In this document: one piece after another, positions 25,912-34,300 of the stretch
Layout of the letters: the number at the start of each line of letters is the position of its first letter
Position numbering within the stretch: the stretch's first letter is position 1
Source of the DNA: an uncultured Clostridium sp.
GTDB taxonomy: Bacteria; Bacillota; Clostridia; Lachnospirales; Lachnospiraceae
NCBI GenBank assembly: GCA_902496665.1
Contig: CABVBU010000030.1
Location: forward strand, 1 to 38,244
Reading direction: 5' to 3'
Length of the DNA stretch: 38,244 nucleotides
The notes under the pieces: model-generated
The model's database searches: none
What the model was told of the DNA's origin: nothing
What the model saw: only the letters and a program-made list of their open reading frames with translations
Position numbers and translations under genes: made by a program

Positions 25912-26179
25912 TTGAAGACATTTCCGAAACCACTGAGCGTACAGGAAGAGCGGGAGTACCTGAAGCGTTACAAAGAGGGCGACCTGGAAGCGAGAGAAGT
26001 GCTGATCAACCGGAATCTCCGTCTGGTTGCCCATGTCATAAAGAAGTACCAGCAGACCGGATACGATATGGATGATCTCCTGTCGGTGGGGACCATAGGA
26101 CTCATAAAGGCTGTAAATACCTTCAATGTGGAGAAAGGATCGCGGCTTGCCACATATGCGGCGAAGTGTGTGGAGAATG
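25912..26179 (+). pseudogene. sigK: 5' part of sigK (sporulation sigma factor), interrupted by an inserted element
   Basis: The frame reads KTFPKPLSVQEEREYLKRYK, then INRNLRLVAHVIKK, DLLSVGTIGLIKAVNTFN and RLATYAAKCVEN, the N-terminal part of a sporulation sigma factor and closest in pattern to SigK (FPKPLS, RLVAHVIKK). Start: TTG at 25912 after AAGGCGG (25899-25905); there is a TGA in frame 21 bp upstream, so there is no room for the long pro-sequence of B. subtilis SigK, as in C. difficile. After Glu-Asn at 26173-26178 the reading departs from the expected ENEIL sequence; the downstream frame (ending at 26265) does not look like a sigma factor. Regions 3 and 4 are absent here and must lie beyond the right end of the element if they exist. 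It could be a dead gene or a gene restored by excision during sporulation. Confidence 0.85.
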
Positions 26180-26789
26180 CTATCCTATCGCAGCGGAACA
26201 AACGGCGGTTGAGGTGGAAAACCATGAACCTTTTGGGGCAAAATGGTCTATGTTCTGCCGCTTGAAAGTCCGCAGCTATGTATTGGCTGCGAATGTTGCA
26301 GGTACGTTAAAAGTTGCGCCGCTTCAAATTCTCAAGTTTCCGGTCGTCCTTCCACATAAGTTTTTGGATGCCGAGAAGTTCAATCTGCGGTTTTCGGACG
26401 CATCTGAGATCACGGAAATTGCGGACAAGCTGCGGTGGTATCGCTATCAAAAAGGACTTCGTCAGCGTGACGCGGCGGACTATGCTGCTATCGACCGCAG
26501 TACCTACATCCATTACGAAGAGGCAGGGCGGGACTATTATCCGAAGGAACACATGGAAAGGCTGGCAGAGCTGTTTGAGGTACCGCTGGAGGATTTGCTG
26601 GATGACTATAACCTGTTTCTGCTGCGGGGTCAGGGGGCGCAAATCAAAGCCATGCGCCAGCGGCTCGGCTTGACGCAGAAGGCATATGCAGCGCAGCTTG
26701 GCGTCCCGCTGCAAAAGTTCAAGCGATGGGAACAGGGTAACGTGCAGATTTTCAAATCCACACGGGAGAAGTATTTCAAGCAGGCGTAA
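26166..26789 (+). CDS. Double helix-turn-helix transcriptional regulator
   Basis: The frame stays open from the junction to 26789. A GTG at 26166 lies in host sigK sequence; GTG at 26214 or ATG at 26250 are other starts, so the N-terminus is uncertain and may have been completed only in a circular form of the element. The first part (AGTLKVAPLQILKFPVVLPH) has no motif that I know. Two Xre-type HTH units follow: IADKLRWYRYQKGLRQRDAA with DRSTYIHYEEAG, and IKAMRQRLGLTQKAYAAQLG with KRWEQGNVQ. It probably controls the element's own genes. The gene is separated by a hairpin from a leftward small gene. Confidence 0.75.
   Translation: MCGECYPIAAEQTAVEVENHEPFGAKWSMFCRLKVRSYVLAANVAGTLKVAPLQILKFPVVLPHKFLDAEKFNLRFSDASEITEIADKLRWYRYQKGLRQRDAADYAAIDRSTYIHYEEAGRDYYPKEHMERLAELFEVPLEDLLDDYNLFLLRGQGAQIKAMRQRLGLTQKAYAAQLGVPLQKFKRWEQGNVQIFKSTREKYFKQA
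26174..26183 (+). other. Left junction of the inserted element (attL candidate)
   Basis: Host identity to sigma factors stops in AGAATGCTAT, at the codon for the second residue of the conserved ENEI motif. The GAATG core is shared by host and element; skin elements recombine in the same AATG region. The exact crossover base cannot be set without the right end. Confidence 0.5.
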
Positions 26790-26793
26790 TCAT

Positions 26794-26840
26794 AGCAAAA
26801 CGAGCAGACCGGCTATTGAATGCTGGTCTGCTCGTTTGCT
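26794..26840. terminator. Bidirectional hairpin between convergent genes
   Basis: CGAGCAGACC at 26801-26810 and GGTCTGCTCG at 26825-26834 pair exactly; AGCAAAA and TTTGCT extend the stem. It follows both the HTH gene and the small minus-strand gene. The T-run is short, so termination is likely but not certain. Confidence 0.6.
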
Positions 26841-26845
26841 ATGTA

Positions 26846-27022
26846 TTATTGCTGCGCTTTCAGATGCTTCACGGCTGCGTCCACCAGTTCCAGCTTCTGC
26901 TCCGTGGAACAGGGCAGCTTCTGGACATTTTTCAGCGCCTGCTCGGACTGGAACTTCGCCAGCTCCTGCCCAAGCTCCTGCTGCGCCTGCTTTGATTTCG
27001 GGAAGATCAGAAATACTTCCAT
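26846..27022 (-). CDS. Small element protein (58 aa)
   Basis: The ATG at 27022 is preceded by AAAGGAGG at 27029-27036 with 6-bp spacing, a very good ribosome binding site. The 58 residues begin MEVFLIFPKSKQAQQELGQE and end LELVDAAVKHLKAQQ: helical, charged, with one Cys and no motif that I recognise. It is the last gene of the leftward VLP/RepA/MobC set and is probably a conserved small protein of these elements. Confidence 0.65.
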   Translation of the reverse strand: MEVFLIFPKSKQAQQELGQELAKFQSEQALKNVQKLPCSTEQKLELVDAAVKHLKAQQ

Positions 27023-27164
27023 GGCTGCCCTCCTTTCCAGAGCGTTTTCTGCTTCAAACTATGCGTGTGTTCCGGCTGCTATGTAGACAAATAGAATTCA
27101 ATTTCGGTGGCGCAAGGGAAATCGTATTGCTATGTGCCTTCTGCGGTGCGGCAAGGCTTGCCAT

Positions 27165-27566
27165 TCAAGGGCTTTTCGCCCCCCAATTGTCTACGCCCGA
27201 GCGCCGTTTGCGGGCGGATTTCGCCTTCTGCTGGCGGTGAACTGCTGCGGCGCAGGCGGGGCAGTATTTTGTCCTGCCGGAGCGGGCGAGAATGCCCGTG
27301 CCGCAGACTTCGCAGCGGCGGAGCTTCTTGGGGCTGAGAATGGCCTGTTCCAGTTTGGGCTGCTGGGGCAGCACAGCGCGGCGGAACCACCGGCAGATCA
27401 GGCTGCGGGAGATAAACTGCGGGCAGACACCGTCCAGCAGCAGGCAGTCGCCATCCAAGAAGTTGCAGCAGCGCTTTGTAAGGCCGCGCACGCTGCGGAG
27501 CTGCCCCGGCGTCAGGCGGAAGAGCGTGCCATCCGGCAGCCGCTCGATGGGGTCAAGCTTGTGCAT
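27165..27566 (-). CDS. Cysteine-rich VLP-type protein of mobile elements
   Basis: A 133-residue protein resembling the cysteine-rich VLP proteins found beside RepA and mobilisation genes in clostridial elements. It has an N-terminal half with TKRCCNFLDGDCLLLDGVCP and SRSLICRWFRRAVLP, then a zinc-ribbon-like CEVCGTGI and TKYCPACAAAV, and a basic C-terminus (KSARKRRSG). AAAGGAGG lies before the ATG, and its first 14 bases overlap the end of the RepA gene. Role unknown; probably nucleic-acid-binding. Confidence 0.8.
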   Translation of the reverse strand: MHKLDPIERLPDGTLFRLTPGQLRSVRGLTKRCCNFLDGDCLLLDGVCPQFISRSLICRWFRRAVLPQQPKLEQAILSPKKLRRCEVCGTGILARSGRTKYCPACAAAVHRQQKAKSARKRRSGVDNWGAKSP

Positions 27567-27939
27567 TTTCGCCCTCCTTTGCGATGAGTTTTGCGTCCGC
27601 TGGGTAGTTCAGCGTGATGAGGGTGGGCTTGCCCAAGCCCTGCTTGCGCCGAACAATCAAACCACTGTACTCCAGCTCCCGGAAGATCCGCGTGGCGCTT
27701 TGGCGGCTGCGGTGGAGCGTTGTCTGTGCCTGCTCCAAGGTGAAGTACAGCCGAATTGTGCCGTCCGGCTCGACGTAGCCGTTCTGCCGGGAAATGCTGG
27801 CTCTATCCAGCAGCAGCGCATAGAGCACCTTCGCGTCGTTGCTGATGTCCCGCAGAGCTTCGTCTTGGAGAAGGAACCTCGGAAGCGGCACATAGGACGC
27901 CGCCGGGCTCTGCATCGTGAGCTTGCAAAAAGTTTTCAT
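27553..27939 (-). CDS. Replication initiator A N-terminal domain protein
   Basis: The ATG at 27939 is chosen because GGAGG at about 27943-27948 precedes it by 4 bp; an upstream ATG at 27972 would lie in a hairpin and lacks an RBS. The 128 residues carry the RepA_N domain pattern: YVPLPRFLLQDEAL, DAKVLYALLLDRASIS, then DGTIRLYFTLEQAQ, LHRSRQSATRIFRELE and GLIVRRKQGLGKPT. The N-terminal winged helix is present but not the longer C-terminal part of full RepA proteins, so this is the short element-borne type. It probably binds the element's origin. Confidence 0.85.
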   Translation of the reverse strand: MKTFCKLTMQSPAASYVPLPRFLLQDEALRDISNDAKVLYALLLDRASISRQNGYVEPDGTIRLYFTLEQAQTTLHRSRQSATRIFRELEYSGLIVRRKQGLGKPTLITLNYPADAKLIAKEGENAQA

Positions 27940-27953
27940 CTGACCTCCTATCC

Positions 27954-27997
27954 CATCCATCAATCCATCCATTTTTGTGTTGATTGATTGATGGATG
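27954..27997 (-). promoter_or_regulatory. Hairpin with short repeats in the leader of the RepA-type gene
   Basis: CATCCATCAATC at 27954-27965 and GATTGATGGATG at 27986-27997 form a perfect 12-bp stem with a 20-base loop that also contains CCATCCAT. The stem ends 5 bp before the GGAGG of the RepA gene, so it may control translation or serve as a RepA binding site. On the plus strand ATTTTTTTG follows the stem, so it could also be a terminator. Confidence 0.5.
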
Positions 27998-28213
27998 ATT
28001 TTTTTGTATCTTGATTTATTTCTTATTAGTTAGAGGATGAATTTCAGTCCCGATGAACGGCACAAAAACCGTCGTCCTGAAATCCGGTTGCGGTACGCTT
28101 TGGAGCGTCAGCTTGTCCACCGTCCGGGAAACCGGTGACGGAAAACCCACACATGGAAAATCCCGTTGTGGTCAAAGCTCGTCTTTCTGCCGCGTTTTCA
28201 GCAGCTCCCAGAT

Positions 28214-28510
28214 CTAGGCTTGCCGCGCTTTCAGTTCGGCAACGTCGGCATCGTAAAAATGCCCGGTGCTGTTGATGCGGCGGCAAATCTGGTTGATGTT
28301 CGAGACGGCACGGCTGACGGCAGCGGCTAACTTTTTCTGCTCGGTGTAATCCACCTTGATGATGTACCCGTCGATCAGCATTTTCCGGGCATACGCGCCG
28401 AAGTTGTGCGTCCCCAACTGGCGCATTTTGTGCTGGATGAGATTTACTTCCTGCTCGTTCAGGCAGACTTCCTTGCGGATGGGTCGCGTGTGGTCCGGCA
28501 TGAGAATCAC
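28214..28510 (-). CDS. MobC-like relaxosome protein, truncated by a TAG codon
   Basis: A 98-residue ribbon-helix-helix type mobilisation protein: RPIRKEVCLNEQEVNLIQHK, then FGAYARKMLIDGYIIKVDY and AVSNINQICRRINSTGHFY, matching MobC proteins of clostridial mobilisable elements. The frame ends at TAG (28214-28216) but continues with IWELLKTRQKDEL to a TGA at 28172-28174, a typical MobC C-terminus. A CAG-to-TAG change would explain this. It overlaps the upstream gene by 4 bases (ATGA). No relaxase gene follows, as it would normally. Confidence 0.8.
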   Translation of the reverse strand: MILMPDHTRPIRKEVCLNEQEVNLIQHKMRQLGTHNFGAYARKMLIDGYIIKVDYTEQKKLAAAVSRAVSNINQICRRINSTGHFYDADVAELKARQA

Positions 28511-28767
28511 CCCTTCAGGTGCAGCCCGAAGGCACCGTTTTCTTCCAGGATTTCCAGATAGCCGTTGCCGGTGAGTTCAGCAAAAACCGGAGCAACTTTT
28601 TCAGGCGGGAGGCGCAGAACATTTACAAGTTCCTGTGCACTCAGACCGCCGTCTTCGAAGGTGTACAAGAGCGCGCCGGTGAGCTTGGCTTCTGCGGAGA
28701 GGTTCGTATCCAGCAGGAGGCGGGTGGGTACAGCGGTCATGTGGGTGTGGTTGTAGTAAGTGATCAT
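28507..28767 (-). CDS. Small winged-helix-like protein of the mobilisation operon
   Basis: An 86-residue protein; AAGGAG precedes the ATG by 7 bp. The middle (AKLTGALLYTFEDGGLSAQE, LVNVLRLPPEKVAPVFAELT and GNGYLEIL) reads like a winged helix-turn-helix, as seen in small replication or regulatory proteins. It is first of the leftward set that includes MobC and RepA, and its stop overlaps the MobC start. Function not known; a regulator of replication or transfer genes is possible. Confidence 0.7.
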   Translation of the reverse strand: MITYYNHTHMTAVPTRLLLDTNLSAEAKLTGALLYTFEDGGLSAQELVNVLRLPPEKVAPVFAELTGNGYLEILEENGAFGLHLKG

Positions 28768-29131
28768 GGTGGTTCTCCTTTCGGTTTTGAAAAAATTGTT
28801 TGAAGGGTGGTTTGGAAGCGAAGCTGTTTGCCTTTCACTTTACAACGGACATTTTTCACCGAAAACTTGGCACCCTTTTTCAAATTTTTTTGCTTTCATT
28901 GATAGCCTCTCTATCTAACTAAGTGAATCAGTCTCCGGTTTTGTCCCAAACTTTCAAAAAAGTTCGGAGAATTTTGTGCGCTGCAATGCTCCTGCGGCAA
29001 ACAAATCATTTGCTCTAAAACCCCCTTTCACTTTACAACGGACACAATGATGCTGGGTGTCACGCTTTTGTCATAACGAAGGCAAAAAAGAAGCGCCTGC
29101 CACTACGACAAGCGCTTTGGTTTTGCATCAA
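28768..29131. other. Non-coding region with a 21-bp direct repeat (possible oriT, origin or operator)
   Basis: No gene is seen in these 364 bp. A 21-bp sequence (containing TTTCACTTTACAACGGACA) occurs at 28831-28851 and, identical, at 29024-29044, 193 bp apart in the same direction. Between them is an AT-rich segment including CAAATTTTTTTG. Its position before the MobC/RepA set fits an origin or oriT, or two operators. Confidence 0.45.
29083..29118 (-). terminator. Terminator of the 29132-29876 gene
   Basis: On the minus strand AAGCGC (29112-29117) and GCGCTT (29091-29096) form a stem followed by CTTTTTTG. Confidence 0.7.
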
Positions 29132-29876
29132 TTATTCGAGCAAATCCTCTATATCCCTTTGATCGTATTTAGTTTTCTGCATCAGCCGACAGACACCATC
29201 TGCCTCGTCCCGCTGCTGCAAGAGCTGGGCGAACGCCCGATAGAGTGCGGCCTGCCGACGCTCGATCACGCCGCGATTCTGCTGCATGGCATCCGCTGCT
29301 TTGCGGATGGACAGCCCCTCGGAAAAGCGTTTCCGGAAGAGATCGGCGTTGTCGTTGAGCACCGTTTTGAGCGACTGCTGGGCAAACGCAAGATCCTCAC
29401 ACATGGCCTGATATGCCTCGCGGTTGGATATGCCGATGTACTGCTTCCGCTCCCGGATGAGCTTGTATCGCCGCAGATCCATCCGGTAGTTTTCACAGAT
29501 ATCCTTGGCGTATTCGTAGTAGGTTCTGCTGCAACGGATGGCGCGCTCCGCGTACTCGTCATCAACGTAAGTGAAGGGCTTGCTTTTGGGCTCCGGAAAG
29601 CCGTCCTCATACACTTCACGGACGGTGCCTTCGTCAATCTCACGCCGGGTCTGACGGACGTATTTATCCCGCAGCACACCATCCACCTCGACCTGCTCGC
29701 AGAAGGATGTGTACCGGATGAGGTAGTAATGCTCGTTGTCTTCTTTGGCAAAGCTGGCATCTTTGCAGACCACAATGGACTCGCCCGTGTCGATATCCTT
29801 CAGCACACGGACAACGAAAATAGGTTTCCCGGTCGTACCGCGTATAAAATCCGGCAAATATACGTTTCAGCGGCAT
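29132..29876 (-). pseudogene. Conserved clostridial element protein, split by a 1-base frameshift
   Basis: The RBS GGGAGG and the ATG at 29876 give the frame MPLKRIFAGFYTRYDRETYF, which then runs into nonsense. Another frame continues exactly with VVRVLKDIDTGESIVV to the stop at 29132. One extra base in the four-T run (AAAA at 29817-29820 on the plus strand) explains the switch. The whole product would be about 247 residues. It has no catalytic motif that I recognise; its C-terminal half is helical and includes RKRFSEGLSIRKAADAMQQN, an HTH-like unit. It is driven from an extended -10 (TGC-TATACT, 29909-29917). It is either a pseudogene or a sequencing error. Confidence 0.7.
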
Positions 29877-30228
29877 GAACAAGCCCTCCCTTCCGCTGAT
29901 TTTCTTACAGTATAGCACAGATTTCAGCGGGGAGAAAGAGCGGCGTTGGGACGGAGAAAACTGGGATTTGAGAGAACAGCAAGCACAGCCGCTGTCCGGA
30001 CACACGGCGATTTTGGGGATAATCCCAAGCCCTTATAGTGTTGACGTTGAGCGGAAAACGTAAAGCAAAACTGCTGCCAAAATATGCGAACGATCTATGC
30101 GTGAGAGTCTTGCATGCAAGCTGTTTTTGAAATTAGAGAATTTCGCAACGTGATGCGAAGCTCTCTTGCCTTGTGATCGAGAAAGATGTATAATTAGAAC
30201 GATATTTGTAGCCGGAGGTCGAACGGAA
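29877..30228. other. Divergent promoter region between element backbone and cargo operon
   Basis: The 352 bp carry a minus-strand extended -10 (TGC-TATACT, 29909-29917) and a plus-strand promoter at 30166-30194. GC-rich sequence up to about 30050 changes to AT-rich sequence, so the cargo may have its own origin. No gene is seen. Confidence 0.45.
30166..30194 (+). promoter_or_regulatory. Promoter of the candidate defence operon
   Basis: TTGCCT (30166-30171) and TATAAT (30189-30194) are separated by 17 bp, 34 bp before the regulator's ATG. No other good promoter is visible for the downstream genes. Confidence 0.7.
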
Positions 30229-30456
30229 ATGGCTATTTCGTATAACAAGCTTTGGAAGCTGCTCGTCGATAAGAAGATGAGCAAGGCTGATCTGCGCAAA
30301 GCAGCAGGTATTGCACCTAATACCATGACCCGGCTGAGACGGGACGAAGAAGTTACGTTGTCTGTGCTCAATAGGATCTGTGTTGTGTTAGATGTCAATA
30401 TCGGAGATATTATGGAATTTACCAATGACGAAAGGGATGGAGAATACGATGGCTGA
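30229..30456 (+). CDS. Xre-family transcriptional regulator (first gene of the cargo operon)
   Basis: GGAGG at 30214-30218 and the ATG at 30229 give a 75-residue protein. It is a single Xre-type HTH of the short HTH_26 kind: YNKLWKLLVDKKMSKADLRK, AAGIAPNTMTRLRRDEEVTL and LNRICVVLDVNIGDIMEF, a complete domain. It overlaps the next gene by 8 bases. Small Xre proteins like this often repress toxic or defence operons; with only one promoter visible, autorepression is likely. Confidence 0.85.
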   Translation: MAISYNKLWKLLVDKKMSKADLRKAAGIAPNTMTRLRRDEEVTLSVLNRICVVLDVNIGDIMEFTNDERDGEYDG

Positions 30457-31342
30457 CACAAAACTTTTTAACATAAAGGGCACGGTAAAAGAATATCAAA
30501 GCGGTACTGTCACACTTGAGAAAGAACTTCAGACAGTGATTGAAAATAATATGAATATCTTCTTCGGGGTAACATTTCTTGCCTCTGAGTATCGCACAAC
30601 GGATGGTGGACGCATGGACAGCATTGGCATTGACGAAAACCACTGCCCTGTCATCTTTGAATACAAGCGGTCTGTGAAGGAGAATGTGATTAACCAAGGT
30701 CTATTTTATTTGAACTGGCTTTTGGATCATAAAGACAGTTTCAAAGTGCTTGTAATTGAAAAGCTGGGTTTAAAAGCGGCTAATAACATTGATTGGAGTA
30801 TGCCGCGAGTTGTATGTGTCGCGGGTGACTTCACAAAATATGATGAGTCTGCAATCAAACAGATGAACCGCAATATTAGCTTGATCCGATATAAGAAATT
30901 CGGAGAGGACCTGCTTATGTTCGAGCAAGTCAATGAGAATGTTGTCTCCGCTATTCCTGATAATGAACCCGTCAGCAAAGCAAAAGCTACTGATAAAACG
31001 TTCGATGAGCAGATCAGAACTGCTGACGAGAGCATTAGAGTGTTGTACGAAAACCTTTCCAACTACATTCTTAGCCTTGGCGATGATATTAGCGAAAGTC
31101 ATCTGAAGCTATATGCGGCATTTAAGAAAATCAGAAATGTGGTCACAGTAGTCGCGCAAAAGAAAAAGCTAATTCTGAATTTACCACTTGATGTGTCTAC
31201 TGTATCATTTGAAGAAGGCTTTTCAAGAGATGTTACAAACATCGGTCACTGGGGCTGCGGTGCGGTTGAGCTCTATTTGCAAAGTGGTGCGGATTTCGAG
31301 AAGGCAAAGCCTCTAATCGACCGAGCATTTGATGAAAACTAA
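30449..31342 (+). CDS. DUF5655-type protein with N-terminal PD-(D/E)XK-like nuclease domain
   Basis: The ATG at 30449 (not an earlier in-frame ATG) overlaps the Xre gene by 8 bases; the product has 297 residues. The first about 190 residues resemble the predicted-transport/endonuclease group (COG3586-like): GRMDSIGIDE with Asp57 and FEYKRS with Glu71 and Lys73, a D-x(13)-E-x-K pattern, then INQGLFYLNWLLDHKDSFKV. The C-terminal about 100 residues fit DUF5655 (LYAAFKKIRNVVTVVAQKKK, then GHWGCGAVELYLQ). Members are often annotated as transport proteins, but nothing here is membrane-associated. I infer a DNA-cleaving or DNA-binding role in the helicase operon. Confidence 0.75.
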   Translation: MADTKLFNIKGTVKEYQSGTVTLEKELQTVIENNMNIFFGVTFLASEYRTTDGGRMDSIGIDENHCPVIFEYKRSVKENVINQGLFYLNWLLDHKDSFKVLVIEKLGLKAANNIDWSMPRVVCVAGDFTKYDESAIKQMNRNISLIRYKKFGEDLLMFEQVNENVVSAIPDNEPVSKAKATDKTFDEQIRTADESIRVLYENLSNYILSLGDDISESHLKLYAAFKKIRNVVTVVAQKKKLILNLPLDVSTVSFEEGFSRDVTNIGHWGCGAVELYLQSGADFEKAKPLIDRAFDEN

Positions 31343-31384
31343 ATTTGAGAATTCCTAACGATCGAAGAAATTGAGGATTTTACT

Positions 31385-34300
31385 ATGTTACACCCCGGTC
31401 TTTACGAACAAGTCATCAACAATGCCTTGACGGGCGAGCTTGCGGAGATTCCGGAGGCCCGCAAGTCTGTTGCGCCCATTGACAAGGCGGAAGCCTCCAA
31501 GGTGCTGGCGCAGTATCTGGCGGATGTAGTTCAAAAGGGCTTGGATAACGTGCTGGACAACGGCGGGGATATTTCTGCCCAGATCGGGCTGACCAACCAG
31601 ATCGTTGAGCTCATTCAAAATACAACGAAAGAAGCTGACTTTGCCGCGCTGGGTGTTGACCGGCGGGCAGAGCAGCTTCTTGCGCTTTTGCGGGAAGCCG
31701 ATCCGAGGCTGGCCGTAGGAAAAACCGCGGCAGACATAGAGCGCCCGGAAACCTCCATTGCACAAAGCTCGCTTTTCACCGGGGCTGTGCATGAGCCGCA
31801 GATGTTTACAGAGCTCAAAAAAGAAATCGTCTCGGCCGACCGGATCGATATGCTGGTGTCCTTCATCAAATGGAGCGGTCTGCGGCTCATCATGGACGAG
31901 CTGCGGGAGTTTACGCACAGCGGCGGCAAGCTCCGCATCATCACCACCTCCTACATGGGCGCAACAGATGTGAAGGCCATTGAGGAGCTTCGAAAGCTGC
32001 CCAATACGCACATCAAGGTCAGCTACAACACCAAGACGACCCGCCTCCACGCCAAGGCATATATTTTTTACCGCGAAACCGGCTTCACGACGGCTTATAT
32101 TGGCTCGTCCAACCTGTCCAATGCGGCGCTGACCAGCGGCCTTGAATGGAACACTAAGGTTACGAAACGCGACCTACCCGAAACCATCGACAAGATCGCC
32201 GCTACCTTTGAGTATTACTGGAATGACCGCGAATTTGAATACTACGCGGAGGATCAGAAAGAGCGCTTGGCGCGTGCGCTGAAGGCGGAAAAATATTTCG
32301 ACACCAACAATGCTGACGTCTACACCATGGACATCAACCCCTATTCCTACCAGCAGGAGATTTTGGACAAGCTGGAGGCAGAGCGCACTGTCCGTGGCTA
32401 TACGCGCAATCTGGTGGTGGCTGCCACCGGTACCGGGAAGACGGTCATCTCTGCACTGGATTACAAGCGTTTCCACAGGCAGAATCCGGATAAACCCTGC
32501 CGCCTGCTGTTTGTGGCGCACCGAGAGGAAATCCTCAAGCAGAGCTTGTACACCTTCCGCGCCGTGCTCAAGGATGCAAACTTTGGTGAGCTGTTTGTGG
32601 GCAACTATAAGCCGGAGAGCATCGACAACCTGTTCCTGTCCATCCAGACTTTCAACTCACAGAGCTTCACGGAAAAGACGAGTCCCGATTTTTACGATTA
32701 CATCATCGTGGACGAATTCCACCATGCCGCTGCACCGACTTATCAGAAGTTGTTGTCCTACTACCAGCCCTGCATCCTGCTGGGTTTGACCGCTACTCCG
32801 GAGCGTATGGACGGCAAGAGTATCCTGCCCTACTTCCATAACCGCATTGCAGCGGAGATCCGTCTGCCGGAAGCCATTGACCGAAAGCTCCTGTGCCCGT
32901 TCCAGTATTTTGGCGTTACCGATACGGTGGATCTGGATGCGCTCAAATGGTCTGCTGGTGGCTACCAAAAGAACGAGCTGGAGCACATCTACACGTTCAG
33001 CGGGGCGGTTGCCAACCGCCGCGCCGACCATGTGGTGACGGCACTGCTGAAATATGTGACGGACATTGACGAGGTGAAGGGTCTCGGCTTCTGTGTGACG
33101 GTAGATCACGCGGAATTTATGTGCCGCTATTTTAACGACCACAACATTCCGTCCATGTGCCTCACCGGGCAATCTTCAGACGAGGAAAGAGTGGCGGCAA
33201 AGCGGCGCTTGGTGTCTGGCGAGGTGCGGTTCATCTTCGTCGTGGACATCTACAACGAGGGCGTAGATATTCCGGAAGTCAATACCGTCCTTTTTCTGCG
33301 ACCCACGGAGTCGTTGACGATTTTCTTGCAGCAGCTGGGACGTGGTCTGCGTCTATCTGAGGACAAGGAATGCCTGACCGTGCTGGACTTCATCGGTCAG
33401 GCGAATAGAAAATACAATTTTGAAGATAAGTTTGCGGCGCTGCTGTCGAATGCCACCCGCAGCGTGAGCCGTGAGATCAAGGACGGCTTTGTGTCCGTCC
33501 CCAAGGGATGCTATGTCCAGTTGGAGAAGAAGGCGGCCAAATACATTTTGGAGAATATCCGCGCGTCCTATGGCAATACGGCTGGATTGGTGGCTCGTGC
33601 AGCCTCCTTCGCGGAGGACAGCGGGCTGGAGCTGACGCTCAAAAATTTCTTGGATTACTACCATCTCGATCCGCGGGCGATCTACAAGTTTTCCTCCTTC
33701 TCTCGCATTTGTGCCAGAGCGGATGCCATCGAGGACTTTTCGGAGCCGCTAGAGGACATCCTGACCAAAGCGTTTGCAAAGCTTGCTGTGGCTGATTCCC
33801 GCCGCTGGATTTCGTTCCTGTTGGATGTTCTTCCGCGTTTGGACAACCTTGATTTTGCAGCGCTTCCGGATGCGGAAAAGCGGATGATGCAGATGTTCTA
33901 TGTCACCGTCTGGGGCAAGACTGTGGAGAACTGGGACGACGAAGAGGTGCTTAGTAATCTCTATGCCCTGTCTGACAGCACAGTTCTGCTCGGTGAACTC
34001 TTGGAGCTGCTGCGCTATCGCTTCGAGCAGATCGACTTTATCGACGAGCCGGTGGAGTTAGGCTTCGACTGCCCGCTGGATCTGCACTGCACCTATACCC
34101 GCGACCAGCTCTTGGTGGCGCTGGACTTTATGAAGCCGTCCACCGTTCGTGAGGGCGTGAAGTGGCTGCTGGAGAAAAACATCGACGTGTTCTTTGTGAC
34201 ACTGAACAAGGCGGACAAGGACTATTCGCCAACCACCATGTACAACGATTATTCCATCAATGAGAGCTTGTTCCATTGGCAGAGCCAGAGCACCACGGCA

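Noticed and set aside
26183..26265. Continuation of the sigK frame (SQRNKRRLRWKTMNLLG) as a real sigma factor C-terminus
   Set aside because: It does not resemble sigma regions 2.4-4 and coincides with the double-HTH gene in another frame; it is read-through into the element.
27130..27390. 86-residue minus-strand frame inside the VLP gene
   Set aside because: Pro/Arg-rich shadow of the GC-rich Cys-rich VLP gene in another frame.
28044..28286. 80-residue minus-strand frame between MobC and RepA genes
   Set aside because: It overlaps the MobC end and extension in another frame and lacks an RBS. The last part might be a remnant of a lost gene, but nothing supports it as a gene.
29057..29878. 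273-residue plus-strand frame opposite the frameshifted element gene
   Set aside because: Antisense to a gene with promoter, RBS and terminator; no RBS or domain in the plus frame.
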